45,161 nucleotides of DNA from Bacteriovorax sp. GTDB taxonomy: Bacteria; Bdellovibrionota; Bacteriovoracia; Bacteriovoracales; Bacteriovoracaceae. Below the pieces are notes generated by a model, which ran no database searches, was not told where the DNA came from, and saw only the letters and a program-made list of their open reading frames with translations. Shown one piece after another: positions 1 to 7,233 of the stretch. Location of the stretch: assembly GCA_014377485.1 (NCBI GenBank), contig JACMPM010000107.1, positions 1-45,161 on the forward strand. Direction: 5' to 3'. How positions within the stretch are numbered: the stretch's first letter is position 1; every line of letters starts with the position of its first letter. The position numbers were made by a program, and so were the translations under genes.

Positions 1-16
1 CCAATTTTTTTTTCAT
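1..16 (-). CDS. Start of a probable antitoxin gene (partial, runs off the window)
   Basis: An ATG on the minus strand at 16-14 opens a frame reading M-K-K-K-L before the window ends. It lies 13 bases after the stop of the RelE/HigB-type toxin and on the same strand. In HigBA-type systems the toxin gene comes first and a helix-turn-helix antitoxin follows, so this is most simply the antitoxin. Only five codons are visible, so the identity rests on position alone. Confidence 0.35.
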
Positions 17-29
17 ATTTTTCTCGAAA

Positions 30-305
30 TTAATATTTATGTTTGTTGACTTCAATAACAATGATGAAATCTATTTCGCCACTAGGTCTTTCTGTATAAA
101 TAGCCCGATAAGCAGAAGATAACCTTATTGATCTTTGGCCTTTTCGAAAGCCTTTAAGAGGCTCATCGTGATAGCCAGAATACTTACGTAATTCCATAAT
201 GCCGAACATCTCTACTTCTTCAGCCCACTTCAATAATTTACGAGAAATGTAGCTTGGGAGTTTATCAATATCTTTTTTGGCTTTATCAAAAATGACTTTA
301 TTCAT
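30..305 (-). CDS. RelE/HigB-family toxin of a type II toxin-antitoxin system
   Basis: This 91-residue basic protein has the layout of RelE/ParE-superfamily toxins related to phage Gp49 and HigB. An N-terminal helical pair (DKAKKDIDKLP, then a WAEEVE helix) is followed by a GYHDEPLKG segment. After it come a strand with R-S-I-R-L, the core Y-R-A-I-Y-T-E, and a C-terminal strand ending E-V-N-K-H-K-Y. In the family such proteins are ribosome-dependent mRNA interferases held in check by a cognate antitoxin. The start ATG has a GGTGAG ribosome site seven bases upstream. A perfect palindrome lies just before that site, and a second frame begins directly downstream, which fits a toxin-first operon. 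Catalytic residues vary in this family, so activity cannot be read from the sequence. Confidence 0.85.
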   Translation of the reverse strand: MNKVIFDKAKKDIDKLPSYISRKLLKWAEEVEMFGIMELRKYSGYHDEPLKGFRKGQRSIRLSSAYRAIYTERPSGEIDFIIVIEVNKHKY

Positions 306-316
306 TTTTTCTCACC

Positions 317-335
317 TTATGTCAAAATGACATAA
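317..335. promoter_or_regulatory. Perfect palindromic operator before the toxin-antitoxin operon
   Basis: TTATGTCA-AAA-TGACATAA is an 8-bp perfect inverted repeat with a 3-bp centre. It sits 12 bases upstream of the toxin start codon, and TTGACA on the minus strand overlaps its distal side (342-337). Type II antitoxins usually bind such palindromes over their own promoter. The assignment as an autoregulatory operator is inferred from position and symmetry. Confidence 0.6.
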
Positions 336-448
336 TTGTCAATCTACAAGATGTAAGTACAAATTAGGAATGATTTTAGGAATATGTAACAATTTAATTT
401 TAAAAGGCTGAATGAGGGACAGAGTGAATAATTGACTTGGAAGTGGAT

Positions 449-479
449 ATAGCCGTTAACAAATATTGTTAACGGCTAT
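449..479. terminator. Strong 14-bp inverted repeat, probable hairpin
   Basis: The arms ATAGCCGTTAACAA and TTGTTAACGGCTAT are perfectly complementary around a 3-base ATA centre. The element ends 13 bases beyond the stop of the small zinc-ribbon gene and sits between it and the toxin promoter region. Transcripts from that gene would therefore form a very stable hairpin. There is no good T-tract on either side, so it may be a bidirectional hairpin, an RNA-stabilising end or a DNA-binding site rather than a classical Rho-independent terminator. Confidence 0.5.
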
Positions 480-492
480 TAAATATTGGCCA

Positions 493-705
493 TTAATTAA
501 TCACATGAATAATTTTTCTATTACCTTGACCGCAATCTGGACATCTGGCTGATTCTTGCATCAAAAGATTTTTATAATCTGAAAGATGAGTAATAACTAG
601 TTTAGATCCACAGATATGGCATTCATTAATTATTTTTTTTACGTTTTTGATATCGCCGTAATATTCTTGAAAGTTCTCAAATTTATAGTCGGTTTCCATT
701 GACAT
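493..705 (-). CDS. Small zinc-ribbon protein of unknown function
   Basis: A 70-residue protein with two CxxC pairs, C29/C32 in CHICGS and C55/C58 in CPDCGQ, separated by 22 residues. This is the signature of a small treble-clef or zinc-ribbon fold that would bind one zinc ion. The start ATG is preceded by AAAAGGAG at good spacing, so the gene is very probably expressed. It is divergent from the DNA-glycosylase-fold gene, with only 47 bases between the two starts. No signal peptide or membrane segment is visible, so it is presumably cytoplasmic. I do not recognise a function; a nucleic-acid or protein-binding adaptor would fit. Confidence 0.75.
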   Translation of the reverse strand: MSMETDYKFENFQEYYGDIKNVKKIINECHICGSKLVITHLSDYKNLLMQESARCPDCGQGNRKIIHVIN

Positions 706-752
706 GCAGGTACTCCTTTTAAGTTACAAATTCTTTTTCGGAAGAACTTTCA

Positions 753-1481
753 ATGGTCTTTACACACGGTCGTCAAAATGAGAGTTTGAGGATATATTTG
801 CTTATGGAACAACAATTTAAAAAACTTCTTCAAAAAACTAAAGCTCAAAAGGAGCAAAAAGATCCTCTTTTCAAATCTTTTGAAGGGGCGCTTTTTCAGA
901 ACTCAGCTTGGTTTTTTCAATTTCAAGACAATGCAATACCGCTTATAGAAAGTGCTCATTCTCCAATGATAATTGCACCAAATTCTAAAGTTGTTAAGGT
1001 GCTTGATGAAGTGGTAATTGTTATCGCTAAAACTGGTTTGACCTTCTTAAGCGAAGTTTTATTTGTCGGGGATACGTTTGCTGACGAGGGGGATGATTTA
1101 CTCGGCAAAATGATCGCTGCGATGAAATTAAGCGGAATTGAATTTCACCGATACCCGATGGAAGAAGAACTGGATAATGTTGTTGATTTGGCAAAAAATC
1201 TTGAAGAGCCTACAAGCGCCACTCAAAAACTCTTCGAAATAATCGCTGAAAAACGTCCTAAAGTAGTAGTGAGCTTAGGGGCCACTGTCACTAATATTCT
1301 TCTTGGAAAAAGAGAAAAACTGTCAACTATCCATGGTCAATTTTTTGAAAAACGAATAGGTGAATGTGTTTACAGCTTGATGCCTATTTTTCATCCTGAT
1401 TTTCTAATCATAAACCCCAATATGAAAAGAACTGCTTGGACTGATCTCCAAAAAGTAATGGAACGTATAGGGAAAATTTGA
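753..1481 (+). CDS. Uracil-DNA glycosylase superfamily protein (family 4/5-like fold, divergent)
   Basis: The C-terminal half carries two segments typical of family 4/5 uracil-DNA glycosylases. One is the strand-turn SLGATVTNILLG (about residues 174-185); the other is the HPDFLIINPNMKRTAW motif (about 214-229), equivalent to the HPAYLL...R..W segment that enters the minor groove. The first active-site motif, normally GExPG, is degenerate (FVGDTFADEGDD, about 104-115). Family 4 enzymes use four cysteines to bind a 4Fe-4S cluster, but this protein has a single cysteine (C205), so no cluster is possible. An alternative start lies at 804 (M18, MEQQFKKLL). It could be a repair glycosylase of altered specificity or a non-catalytic relative. 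Confidence 0.75.
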   Translation: MVFTHGRQNESLRIYLLMEQQFKKLLQKTKAQKEQKDPLFKSFEGALFQNSAWFFQFQDNAIPLIESAHSPMIIAPNSKVVKVLDEVVIVIAKTGLTFLSEVLFVGDTFADEGDDLLGKMIAAMKLSGIEFHRYPMEEELDNVVDLAKNLEEPTSATQKLFEIIAEKRPKVVVSLGATVTNILLGKREKLSTIHGQFFEKRIGECVYSLMPIFHPDFLIINPNMKRTAWTDLQKVMERIGKI

Positions 1482-1556
1482 TCGATCTTGTGGGTAATTC
1501 CATATCCTAGCTAGAATAGTCTATGAGTTTCATGATGAGGCTCGAAACTTTGATTC

Positions 1557-2732
1557 ATGGATATCGACTGCAGGATGCGAGAGATACTTCTAACCTTTAT
1601 ATTGTTACTCAATCTTCAATCTGCATTTGGTAGTGAAGTGCCAATTGTCAGCGTTCGCATTGGCAAGTCCCTGAAAAATATTTTAGTGACAGGGTTTGAT
1701 CTCAAAAGACATCTCATATTCAACAATGACTTCCGGACATATAACGGAAAAAAAACAGTGAAGTTTAATTGCGAAACATTCACGACTTTAAACAAACGAA
1801 GAAATACACCGATCCTTTTAGCTACGCTTGAGTCTCCAACAGGCCTCTTGTCGTATGCCAACGATAAATATCAGGGAATGTTTAAAGTTATTACTTCTTC
1901 TAAAGGTGATAGCTGCGATATCGTCAATGAAATTCCGATGGAAGCTTATATCAGTTCACTCTTGACCAAAGAAATGAATTCCAAGTGGCCTATAGAGGCG
2001 CTAAAGGCGCAAGCAGTTGCAGCCCGAACATATGCTCTTCATAAAATGAGAACTCAGCAGGTGACCAAAGAATTGGGATCAGAAGCTTATTACGATCTGG
2101 AGAGTTCTGAGAAGCACCAAGTGGGGGGGAATTTTTTCGATGCAACTGAATCAACCAATACTGCAAGCTATGATACTAAAGGTGAAGTCTTGACTACTGA
2201 GTCTGGTCAGATTCATCCAATTTTTTTCCATGCTAAGTGCGGAGGAAGAACTCTTCGTCCTGATCAGGTTTGGCATAATAAAGAAGAAAGTTATCAATCA
2301 GTGAATTGTCCTTTTTGTCACGATATCGGACCAAAATCGTGGAATAGTATAATTTCACGGGAGCGCTTAAAAAGTTTTTTCTTGTGGGCCAGCGAACAAA
2401 AATATATTAAAGAGAAGCTCTCAGGGGACTTGAGTTCAATTGTTTTAGTACCCGACGAACTCGATAAGTTTACTGTCAATTTCTATATTAACGATAGACC
2501 ATTTATCATTGAGAAAACAGTGTTAAGAAAATTTTTTGGTAGAGTCATTTTTCCTTCAAATACTTTTTCTGTAAAAAAGCAAGGAGAGGGAATTATGGTG
2601 TTGGGTGAAGGTCTTGGTCATGGAGTAGGTCTTTGTCAGATGGGTGCTTATGCCATGGCAATGCAAGGCTGGTCTTATAAAAAAATCCTTGCCCATTACT
2701 TTCCTGGTCACGTTCTGAAAAAGATGTATTAA
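1557..2732 (+). CDS. Secreted SpoIID/LytB-domain protein (peptidoglycan lytic transglycosylase type)
   Basis: A hydrophobic N-terminus (LLTFILLLNLQSAFG) acts as a signal peptide, placing the protein in the periplasm or outside. The SpoIID/LytB family signature is clear: YISSLLTKEM (131-140, with the conserved acidic E139), EALKAQAVAARTYAL (147-161), the CGGRT loop, and the C-terminal GLGHGVGLCQMGAYAMA segment. Bacillus SpoIID cleaves denuded glycan strands during engulfment. Gram-negative homologues are thought to act with amidases that strip peptide stems. An amidase follows 10 bases downstream, which supports co-transcription and a two-step peptidoglycan attack. An alternative start at 1575 (MREILLT) would begin nearer the signal peptide, and neither start has a strong ribosome site. 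Confidence 0.9.
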   Translation: MDIDCRMREILLTFILLLNLQSAFGSEVPIVSVRIGKSLKNILVTGFDLKRHLIFNNDFRTYNGKKTVKFNCETFTTLNKRRNTPILLATLESPTGLLSYANDKYQGMFKVITSSKGDSCDIVNEIPMEAYISSLLTKEMNSKWPIEALKAQAVAARTYALHKMRTQQVTKELGSEAYYDLESSEKHQVGGNFFDATESTNTASYDTKGEVLTTESGQIHPIFFHAKCGGRTLRPDQVWHNKEESYQSVNCPFCHDIGPKSWNSIISRERLKSFFLWASEQKYIKEKLSGDLSSIVLVPDELDKFTVNFYINDRPFIIEKTVLRKFFGRVIFPSNTFSVKKQGEGIMVLGEGLGHGVGLCQMGAYAMAMQGWSYKKILAHYFPGHVLKKMY

Positions 2733-2742
2733 ACTATTATTC

Positions 2743-3519
2743 ATGAAATACTTGCTGATATTTTTTTTTACGAGCTTAATTGCACTATCAAACGCTCAGG
2801 CTCTAACTATTTTAATTGATCCTGGCCACGGCGGAGAAGATGACGGCGCCAAAGCAAAAACAATCGGCAGAGTTCCAGAAGAATTGATCAGAGAAAAAGA
2901 TATTGCCCTCTCAATTTCTAAAAAAATCTATGACAAACTTCAAGCTAAAAATTACACCGTTTTTTTAACCAGAAGCTTTGATCGAACTGTAAGTCTTCCG
3001 GAGCGAGCGGCAATTGCCGAAAAAACAAAAGCAGATCTTTTTATTTCAGTACATATCAATTCCAGCCCGGAGTCTGGAGCCGTTGGTTTCGAAACTTACT
3101 ATTTGGACAACCACAATGATGTTGCCATTAAGAAAGTCGAAAAAACTGAAAACGTTCAGATGAAAGGTGACGAAGTTGTGGTTCAACAAATTCTAGTTGA
3201 TCTGGTGGTCGAGCAAACTGTGAGCACCTCCAAGCCGCTGGCCCAAAACATCCACTCTGAAATTAAAAATTCCGTAGGAAGAAAATATGGAATTCCAAGC
3301 CGTGGAATAAAGCCCGGGCTCTTTTTTGTCCTTGCACTTTCCAAGCGGCCTGGGGTTTTATTGGAAGTAGGATTTATTTCTACACAAAAAGAAAGGGTGC
3401 GAATGATGGATCCTAAATTTCAAGATGATTATGCGAGTGCGGTAGTTCGTGGGATTGAAAGCTTTTTAAAAAGTAGACAGCAGCATAAACCAAGAATCAA
3501 AACAAAAAAAAGGCATTAG
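2743..3519 (+). CDS. Periplasmic N-acetylmuramoyl-L-alanine amidase (Amidase_3)
   Basis: A signal peptide (about residues 1-20, ending SNAQA) precedes a full Amidase_3 domain. The zinc ligands and catalytic residues are in place: H29 in DPGHGG, an acidic residue in REKD (about 50-53), H104 in SVHINSS, and E208 in LLEVGFIS. Such enzymes cut the amide bond between N-acetylmuramic acid and L-alanine, for cell separation or wall remodelling. There is no separate targeting domain (no AMIN, SPOR or LysM), and the tail is strongly basic (KPRIKTKKRH). Its neighbour is a SpoIID/LytB protein that would act on glycans freed of peptides. The stop codon lies inside the stem of the downstream terminator. 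Confidence 0.93.
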   Translation: MKYLLIFFFTSLIALSNAQALTILIDPGHGGEDDGAKAKTIGRVPEELIREKDIALSISKKIYDKLQAKNYTVFLTRSFDRTVSLPERAAIAEKTKADLFISVHINSSPESGAVGFETYYLDNHNDVAIKKVEKTENVQMKGDEVVVQQILVDLVVEQTVSTSKPLAQNIHSEIKNSVGRKYGIPSRGIKPGLFFVLALSKRPGVLLEVGFISTQKERVRMMDPKFQDDYASAVVRGIESFLKSRQQHKPRIKTKKRH

Positions 3520-3543
3520 AAGTGTAAACTTCTAATGCCTTTT
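3508..3543. terminator. Bidirectional Rho-independent terminator between convergent genes
   Basis: The arms AAAAGGCATTAGAAG (3508-3522) and CTTCTAATGCCTTTT (3529-3543) are perfectly complementary around a 6-base loop. An A-run lies on the left and a T-run on the right, so it works on both strands. It serves the amidase gene from the left and the convergent lipoprotein gene from the right. The amidase stop codon TAG is within the left arm. Confidence 0.92.
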
Positions 3544-3558
3544 GGATTATTTATTAAA

Positions 3559-4215
3559 TTAAAATTGACCGTTACAAGATGGTTTAGTGAATGAAGTATA
3601 AACCGGATAATCTGAAGTATAAGGATTAGTTGTACTTTTTTGAGAGACGATTAAAGTATTAATCGCTGCATCGACAACTCCGTATCCACAATAAGTATTC
3701 GTATCAAGAACAATTCCGTTACCAGCCTGGAAATTAACTAGAGCTCTGTCATTTGAAACCAGTGCTGGGTAGTTAACGTAAGCATTCGGCACTTCACAGA
3801 ATGAAAGCGTAACGTTGTATCCAATTACTTGTGAACCACCGTTTGTAACTTTAGTGACAAACATTAGGTCGCGATAAGCGCTTACACCAATATAAAGATT
3901 GCTGATAGTTCCTGTGTTCATGAATCCGAGTTGCCAGTTACCACCAATTGTTGTTCCGCTGATTGACCCGCTATTGATATAAAAGCTGACATCATTCGCA
4001 AGTCTGTTTCTTCCGCTAAGACAGGTTACTGAAGAGCGTACACTTTGCACTTGGTTGACTATTGTAGAACTTACTGCTGAGTTACCAACATAAAAAGGCG
4101 AAGTGCCTGAGGCTCCTACACTTGAATTTACCGTATTCTTTTTCCCACATGAACCTAGCAATAGCAGGGATGCCGTTAAGGTTATTTGAAGGGAATATTT
4201 AAATCGCAATTTCAT
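3559..4215 (-). CDS. Secreted lipoprotein of unknown function
   Basis: A type II signal peptide with lipobox LLGSC places the mature lipidated cysteine at C23. The remainder (about 195 residues) is rich in Ser, Thr, Gly, Val and Asn, with few charged residues and repeated beta-prone stretches. This suggests a beta-sandwich exposed in the periplasm or on the outer membrane. Four or five further cysteines (in CLSGRN, SFCEVP, TYCGYG and PSCNGQ) could form disulfides. No family is recognised. The gene is alone on its strand, ends at a shared bidirectional terminator, and has its own 169-base upstream gap. Confidence 0.8.
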   Translation of the reverse strand: MKLRFKYSLQITLTASLLLLGSCGKKNTVNSSVGASGTSPFYVGNSAVSSTIVNQVQSVRSSVTCLSGRNRLANDVSFYINSGSISGTTIGGNWQLGFMNTGTISNLYIGVSAYRDLMFVTKVTNGGSQVIGYNVTLSFCEVPNAYVNYPALVSNDRALVNFQAGNGIVLDTNTYCGYGVVDAAINTLIVSQKSTTNPYTSDYPVYTSFTKPSCNGQF

Positions 4216-4384
4216 CTCATTACTCCACGAGAGGATTGATGTCTAAAGACCGCATCGGATAAAATATCAATTCACTTTAATACTTTCTGAAGTACAGTCT
4301 AAAACGCTCAGGTATTATAAGATTTAATGAAGAATTTTAATTATTTAGACGATAGGATGGACTTACTTTATACTTGTAGGAAAT

Positions 4385-5317
4385 ATGAAAATCAAAGCCG
4401 TTTTTATGAATCGATATAATGATGAAGAATTTATGTTTAAGCTCACCACCGGGCTTAAGTTCGTTTTTATCTCATTAGGTTTCACTTTTTCTGTCTTACT
4501 TTTTACTTATCTATTCATGAAGATAGATCTTATTTATTTTGTGGCACATGGTTATCCTGGTGCTACAGAATTTCAAGATGCTTTTTATGATTTTATCTAT
4601 TCGGCAATTATAGATGAAATCCCATATATGGTGATAGCTATCCTGTTTATCTTTTGTCTGGGGTTTTACTTGTCTTCCATCATGATTCGCCCTTTCAAAG
4701 TAATAGGTAAATATTGTGAGGAGCGCTTGTCAAATAAAACCCATTATTATTCACCAGATTATATTTCGGATTTGAAACTTCTCACCTCTTTTTCAGTCTT
4801 TTTTTTCTCTCATATCGATGAAGCGAAAACTAGAGGAAAACTAGAGAAAGTTGAAGTGCCGCAAGACTACACACGGATTCATAAACCTGTTTTTGAAAAA
4901 AACTTCTTTTTTAACTATATTTTTATTATTGTCATTTTTGCCTTACTGGCTTCTGTCGGTATTTTTGTAGTCAACAATATTCTTCGTGAGCAAATATTTC
5001 AACTTACTCAGAAGTTTCTGTCTAGCAACACAATCGCAGGTAGTAAGGGAATTCGTTATTTTCTAGAAGAACAATTTTCCGTTGCCGATATAGCTGTTTA
5101 CTTTTTTCTTTCAATGCATATCCTGATGTACTGTCTTTTAGGAGTGCATCTTTATGGTAAAATCTCAGGTCCTGCCTTTGCTGTTTTTGCTACAATGAGA
5201 TCATTTCTCAGAGGAAATTATCACAATCGAGTTCACTTAATCGGGCATTATTATCTTCGTGATGATTGTCGCAAGATTAATAAATATCTCGATCATATAC
5301 AAAAAAACCTAACCTGA
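4385..5317 (+). CDS. Inner-membrane protein with two tandem TM-TM-HAMP-like units
   Basis: Four strongly hydrophobic segments lie near residues 24-46, 77-98, 173-198 and 237-258. Each pair is followed by a segment resembling a HAMP linker. The first is at about 100-150 (IRPFKVIGKYCEER...). The second is at about 262-308 (ISGPAFAVFATMRSFLRGNY...DDCRKINKYLDHI), with the proline, the central Gly-Asn and the second amphipathic helix. The two halves look like an ancient duplication. There is no kinase, cyclase or chemoreceptor output domain. A membrane signalling adaptor is the best guess; the specific function is unknown. Confidence 0.7.
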   Translation: MKIKAVFMNRYNDEEFMFKLTTGLKFVFISLGFTFSVLLFTYLFMKIDLIYFVAHGYPGATEFQDAFYDFIYSAIIDEIPYMVIAILFIFCLGFYLSSIMIRPFKVIGKYCEERLSNKTHYYSPDYISDLKLLTSFSVFFFSHIDEAKTRGKLEKVEVPQDYTRIHKPVFEKNFFFNYIFIIVIFALLASVGIFVVNNILREQIFQLTQKFLSSNTIAGSKGIRYFLEEQFSVADIAVYFFLSMHILMYCLLGVHLYGKISGPAFAVFATMRSFLRGNYHNRVHLIGHYYLRDDCRKINKYLDHIQKNLT

Positions 5318-5428
5318 GAGTACTTGATTAGAATTGTCTTGTTTAAAACCTTTGAAAAAAATTAAAAATTTGAGAAAATGATAAAGCAAAAAAATGAACA
5401 AAAAGTTTTCCCCAACAAAAGGATGGAT

Positions 5429-6226
5429 ATGAAATTTGCAAAATTACTAGTTGTATTTATGAGTGCAGCACTCCTGGTGAGCTGTACGTCAGACGAGAAA
5501 ATGAAACAACAGATCACCAAGATCTTAAAAGACGATCCAAAGGTTTTAACTGAAGCGATCGAAAAACACCCGGCTGAGTTTATTGAAGCACTTCAAAAAG
5601 CTGCGAAAAATGCTCAAGAAGAAATGGGTAAAAAACGTGAAGATGATGACAAGAAAAAGATGGAAGAATCTTTTGATAAGCCATTAGTTGCACAAATTAG
5701 AAATGATGAATCTATTCGCGGTCCAAAAAATGCTCAAATTACACTTGTTGAATACTCTGACTTTGAATGCCCATTTTGTTCAAGAGGATATGATACAGTT
5801 GTCGCATTGTTAAAAAAATATGACGGTAATATCCGTTTTATTTATAAACACCTTCCTTTGAGCTTCCATGAACAAGCAATGATCTCTGCAAGATATTATG
5901 AAGCAATAAGAATGCAAGACGAGAAAAAAGCTTTTGCTTTTCATGATGAAGTTTTCAAGAATCAAAGAAAACTTAAAAATGGTGTAGCTTTCCTTGATGC
6001 AACAGCAAAACAAGTTGGTGCAGATATGGCAAAACTTAAAAAAGACTTAAGCTCAGAAGCAATAACAAAAAGAATTGAAGCTGATATGAAAGAAGCTGGA
6101 TCTTTTGGAATGCAAGGAACTCCAGGGTTTCTACTTAACGGCGTACCTGTAAGAGGAGCTTATCCACCGGAATATTTCGTAACTATCGTTGATGAATTAC
6201 AAAAACGTGGAAAAATTAAACTTTAA
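5429..6226 (+). CDS. DsbA-like thioredoxin-fold lipoprotein
   Basis: The start at 5429 is chosen because AAAAGGA precedes it by five bases and it opens directly into a lipoprotein signal with lipobox LLVSC (C19). A charged helical linker of about 65 residues leads to a DsbA-family thioredoxin domain. That domain has the redox motif C114-P-F-C117 after VEYSDFE, and the cis-proline loop GTPGF near the end. The family (DsbA/DsbG/BdbD-like) makes or isomerises disulfides in exported proteins. Several cysteine-containing secreted proteins lie in this window and are possible substrates. An upstream in-frame ATG at 5378 would bury the signal peptide and is not preferred. Confidence 0.9.
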   Translation: MKFAKLLVVFMSAALLVSCTSDEKMKQQITKILKDDPKVLTEAIEKHPAEFIEALQKAAKNAQEEMGKKREDDDKKKMEESFDKPLVAQIRNDESIRGPKNAQITLVEYSDFECPFCSRGYDTVVALLKKYDGNIRFIYKHLPLSFHEQAMISARYYEAIRMQDEKKAFAFHDEVFKNQRKLKNGVAFLDATAKQVGADMAKLKKDLSSEAITKRIEADMKEAGSFGMQGTPGFLLNGVPVRGAYPPEYFVTIVDELQKRGKIKL

Positions 6227-6307
6227 GAAAAGTATAAGTCTAAAATTTAATCTTAAGATTAGAGAGCAAGTTTGTATTTTCAAGAATAATAATTATAATG
6301 AATTTAA

Positions 6308-6340
6308 AGAGAGCCGCTTAATTGCGGCTCTTTCTTTTTT
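6308..6340 (+). terminator. Rho-independent terminator after the DsbA-like gene
   Basis: GAGCCGC (6311-6317) pairs with GCGGCTC (6324-6330) around TTAATT, flanked by extra A-T pairs. It is followed by TTTCTTTTTT. Confidence 0.92.
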
Positions 6341-6365
6341 ATGAATTTTATTTGATGAGAATATT

Positions 6366-6794
6366 ATGGAAGGATCAGTTTACAGCAATCTTGGATTAAA
6401 AATGAACCGCACGTATCAAGAGAAACGTGACGAAGAAGTTTTTACGCTTAAAGATTTTCTAGAACACAAATGGACTTTGAACAGCAACGAAGAATTGAAA
6501 AGAACATTTGCCCGCGATCTTAAAGTTGTATTACAAAAAGAAAACCTTTTTGATCTGATAAATGGATTTTTTGAACTTGAAAGCGATCTTAACCATGTAC
6601 TCGATCAAGTAGAATTCGAAGTCAGTATTTTGAACTTTGACGAGTTTTACAAAAACCTCTCGCCCGTCCTGATGAGATCGCTGCTGGAAAATTCGCAAGC
6701 TCCAGACAATGCTTCCCTTATACTGCAATCAATAAAAGAATCTCTTCGAATCGCTCTTGAAGAAGAACTTTATCAACTAGAAGATTTAATCTAA
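6366..6794 (+). CDS. Hypothetical protein, mainly alpha-helical
   Basis: A 142-residue acidic, leucine-rich protein without signal peptide, membrane segment or cysteines. Predicted content is helical throughout (FTLKDFLEHKW, then ELKRTFARDLKVVLQKE, then a C-terminal ESLRIALEEELYQLEDL helix). It starts just after a terminator and ends 16 bases before the HU gene, so the two are probably co-transcribed. I do not recognise the family. The coding potential is supported by the consistent frame and by the clean junctions on both sides, but the ribosome site is weak. Confidence 0.65.
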   Translation: MEGSVYSNLGLKMNRTYQEKRDEEVFTLKDFLEHKWTLNSNEELKRTFARDLKVVLQKENLFDLINGFFELESDLNHVLDQVEFEVSILNFDEFYKNLSPVLMRSLLENSQAPDNASLILQSIKESLRIALEEELYQLEDLI

Positions 6795-6810
6795 AAATTT
6801 AGGACATTGT

Positions 6811-7089
6811 ATGAACCGCAAAGAACTCATTGAAGCTCTATTGAAGGATCGCGATCTATCCACCATGACAAAAAAACAGGCAAATCAATTTATTGAAGTC
6901 ATGCTTGAAACAATTAAAAAAACGGTAAAGAGAGGCGAGGATGTTACTTTAGTCGGATTTGGTACTTTTACTAAATCCAGAAAAGCTTCCCGGATGGGTG
7001 TGAATCCATCCACAGGTGAGCGAATTAGAATTCGAGCAAGAGTTGTTCCAAAATTCAAACCAGGAAAACCTTGGAAAGAAAGTTTATAA
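6811..7089 (+). CDS. HU-family DNA-binding protein
   Basis: At 92 residues this has the standard length of an HU/IHF subunit. It carries the family signature GFGTFTKSRKASRMGVNPSTG in the beta-arm region, followed by a PKFKPGKPWKESL C-terminus. HU dimers bend and compact DNA and assist replication and transcription. AGGA lies six bases before the ATG. Whether it acts as an HU homodimer or an IHF-like partner cannot be settled from one gene. Confidence 0.95.
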   Translation: MNRKELIEALLKDRDLSTMTKKQANQFIEVMLETIKKTVKRGEDVTLVGFGTFTKSRKASRMGVNPSTGERIRIRARVVPKFKPGKPWKESL

Positions 7090-7154
7090 GCATTCTGATC
7101 GGGTAAATTTTTCCACTGTCAAAACTTCAACTGTCAAACAACCATCATTAACTA

Positions 7155-7176
7155 GCCCAAACTCATAAGTTTGGGC
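7155..7176 (+). terminator. Hairpin after HU, possible terminator
   Basis: GCCCAAACT pairs perfectly with AGTTTGGGC around CATA. The T-run (ATTTTTT) begins eleven bases after the stem rather than directly after it, so termination may be inefficient. It separates the HU unit from the flagellar promoter. Confidence 0.6.
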
Positions 7177-7204
7177 ACAATTTGCCATTTTTTAATAAGA
7201 TCAC

Positions 7205-7233
7205 TTGAACCAAATTGCCTTCCTATGTATAAT
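7205..7233 (+). promoter_or_regulatory. Sigma-70 type promoter of the flagellar operon
   Basis: TTGAAC (7205-7210) and a consensus TATAAT (7228-7233) are separated by exactly 17 bases, about 40 bases before the fliL start. No good sigma-54 or sigma-28 element is seen, so transcription by the housekeeping sigma factor is the simplest reading. Confidence 0.75.

Noticed and set aside
5378-5428. Longer N-terminus for the DsbA-like protein
   Set aside because: It would place 17 polar residues before the lipoprotein signal and has no ribosome site, whereas ATG 5429 has AAAAGGA at good spacing.
7172-7187. Possible sigma-54 promoter (TGGGCACAATTTGCC) before fliL
   Set aside because: The GG and GC elements are 8-9 bases apart instead of the required 10, and the bases belong to the right arm of a hairpin. 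A well-spaced TTGAAC/TATAAT lies just downstream.
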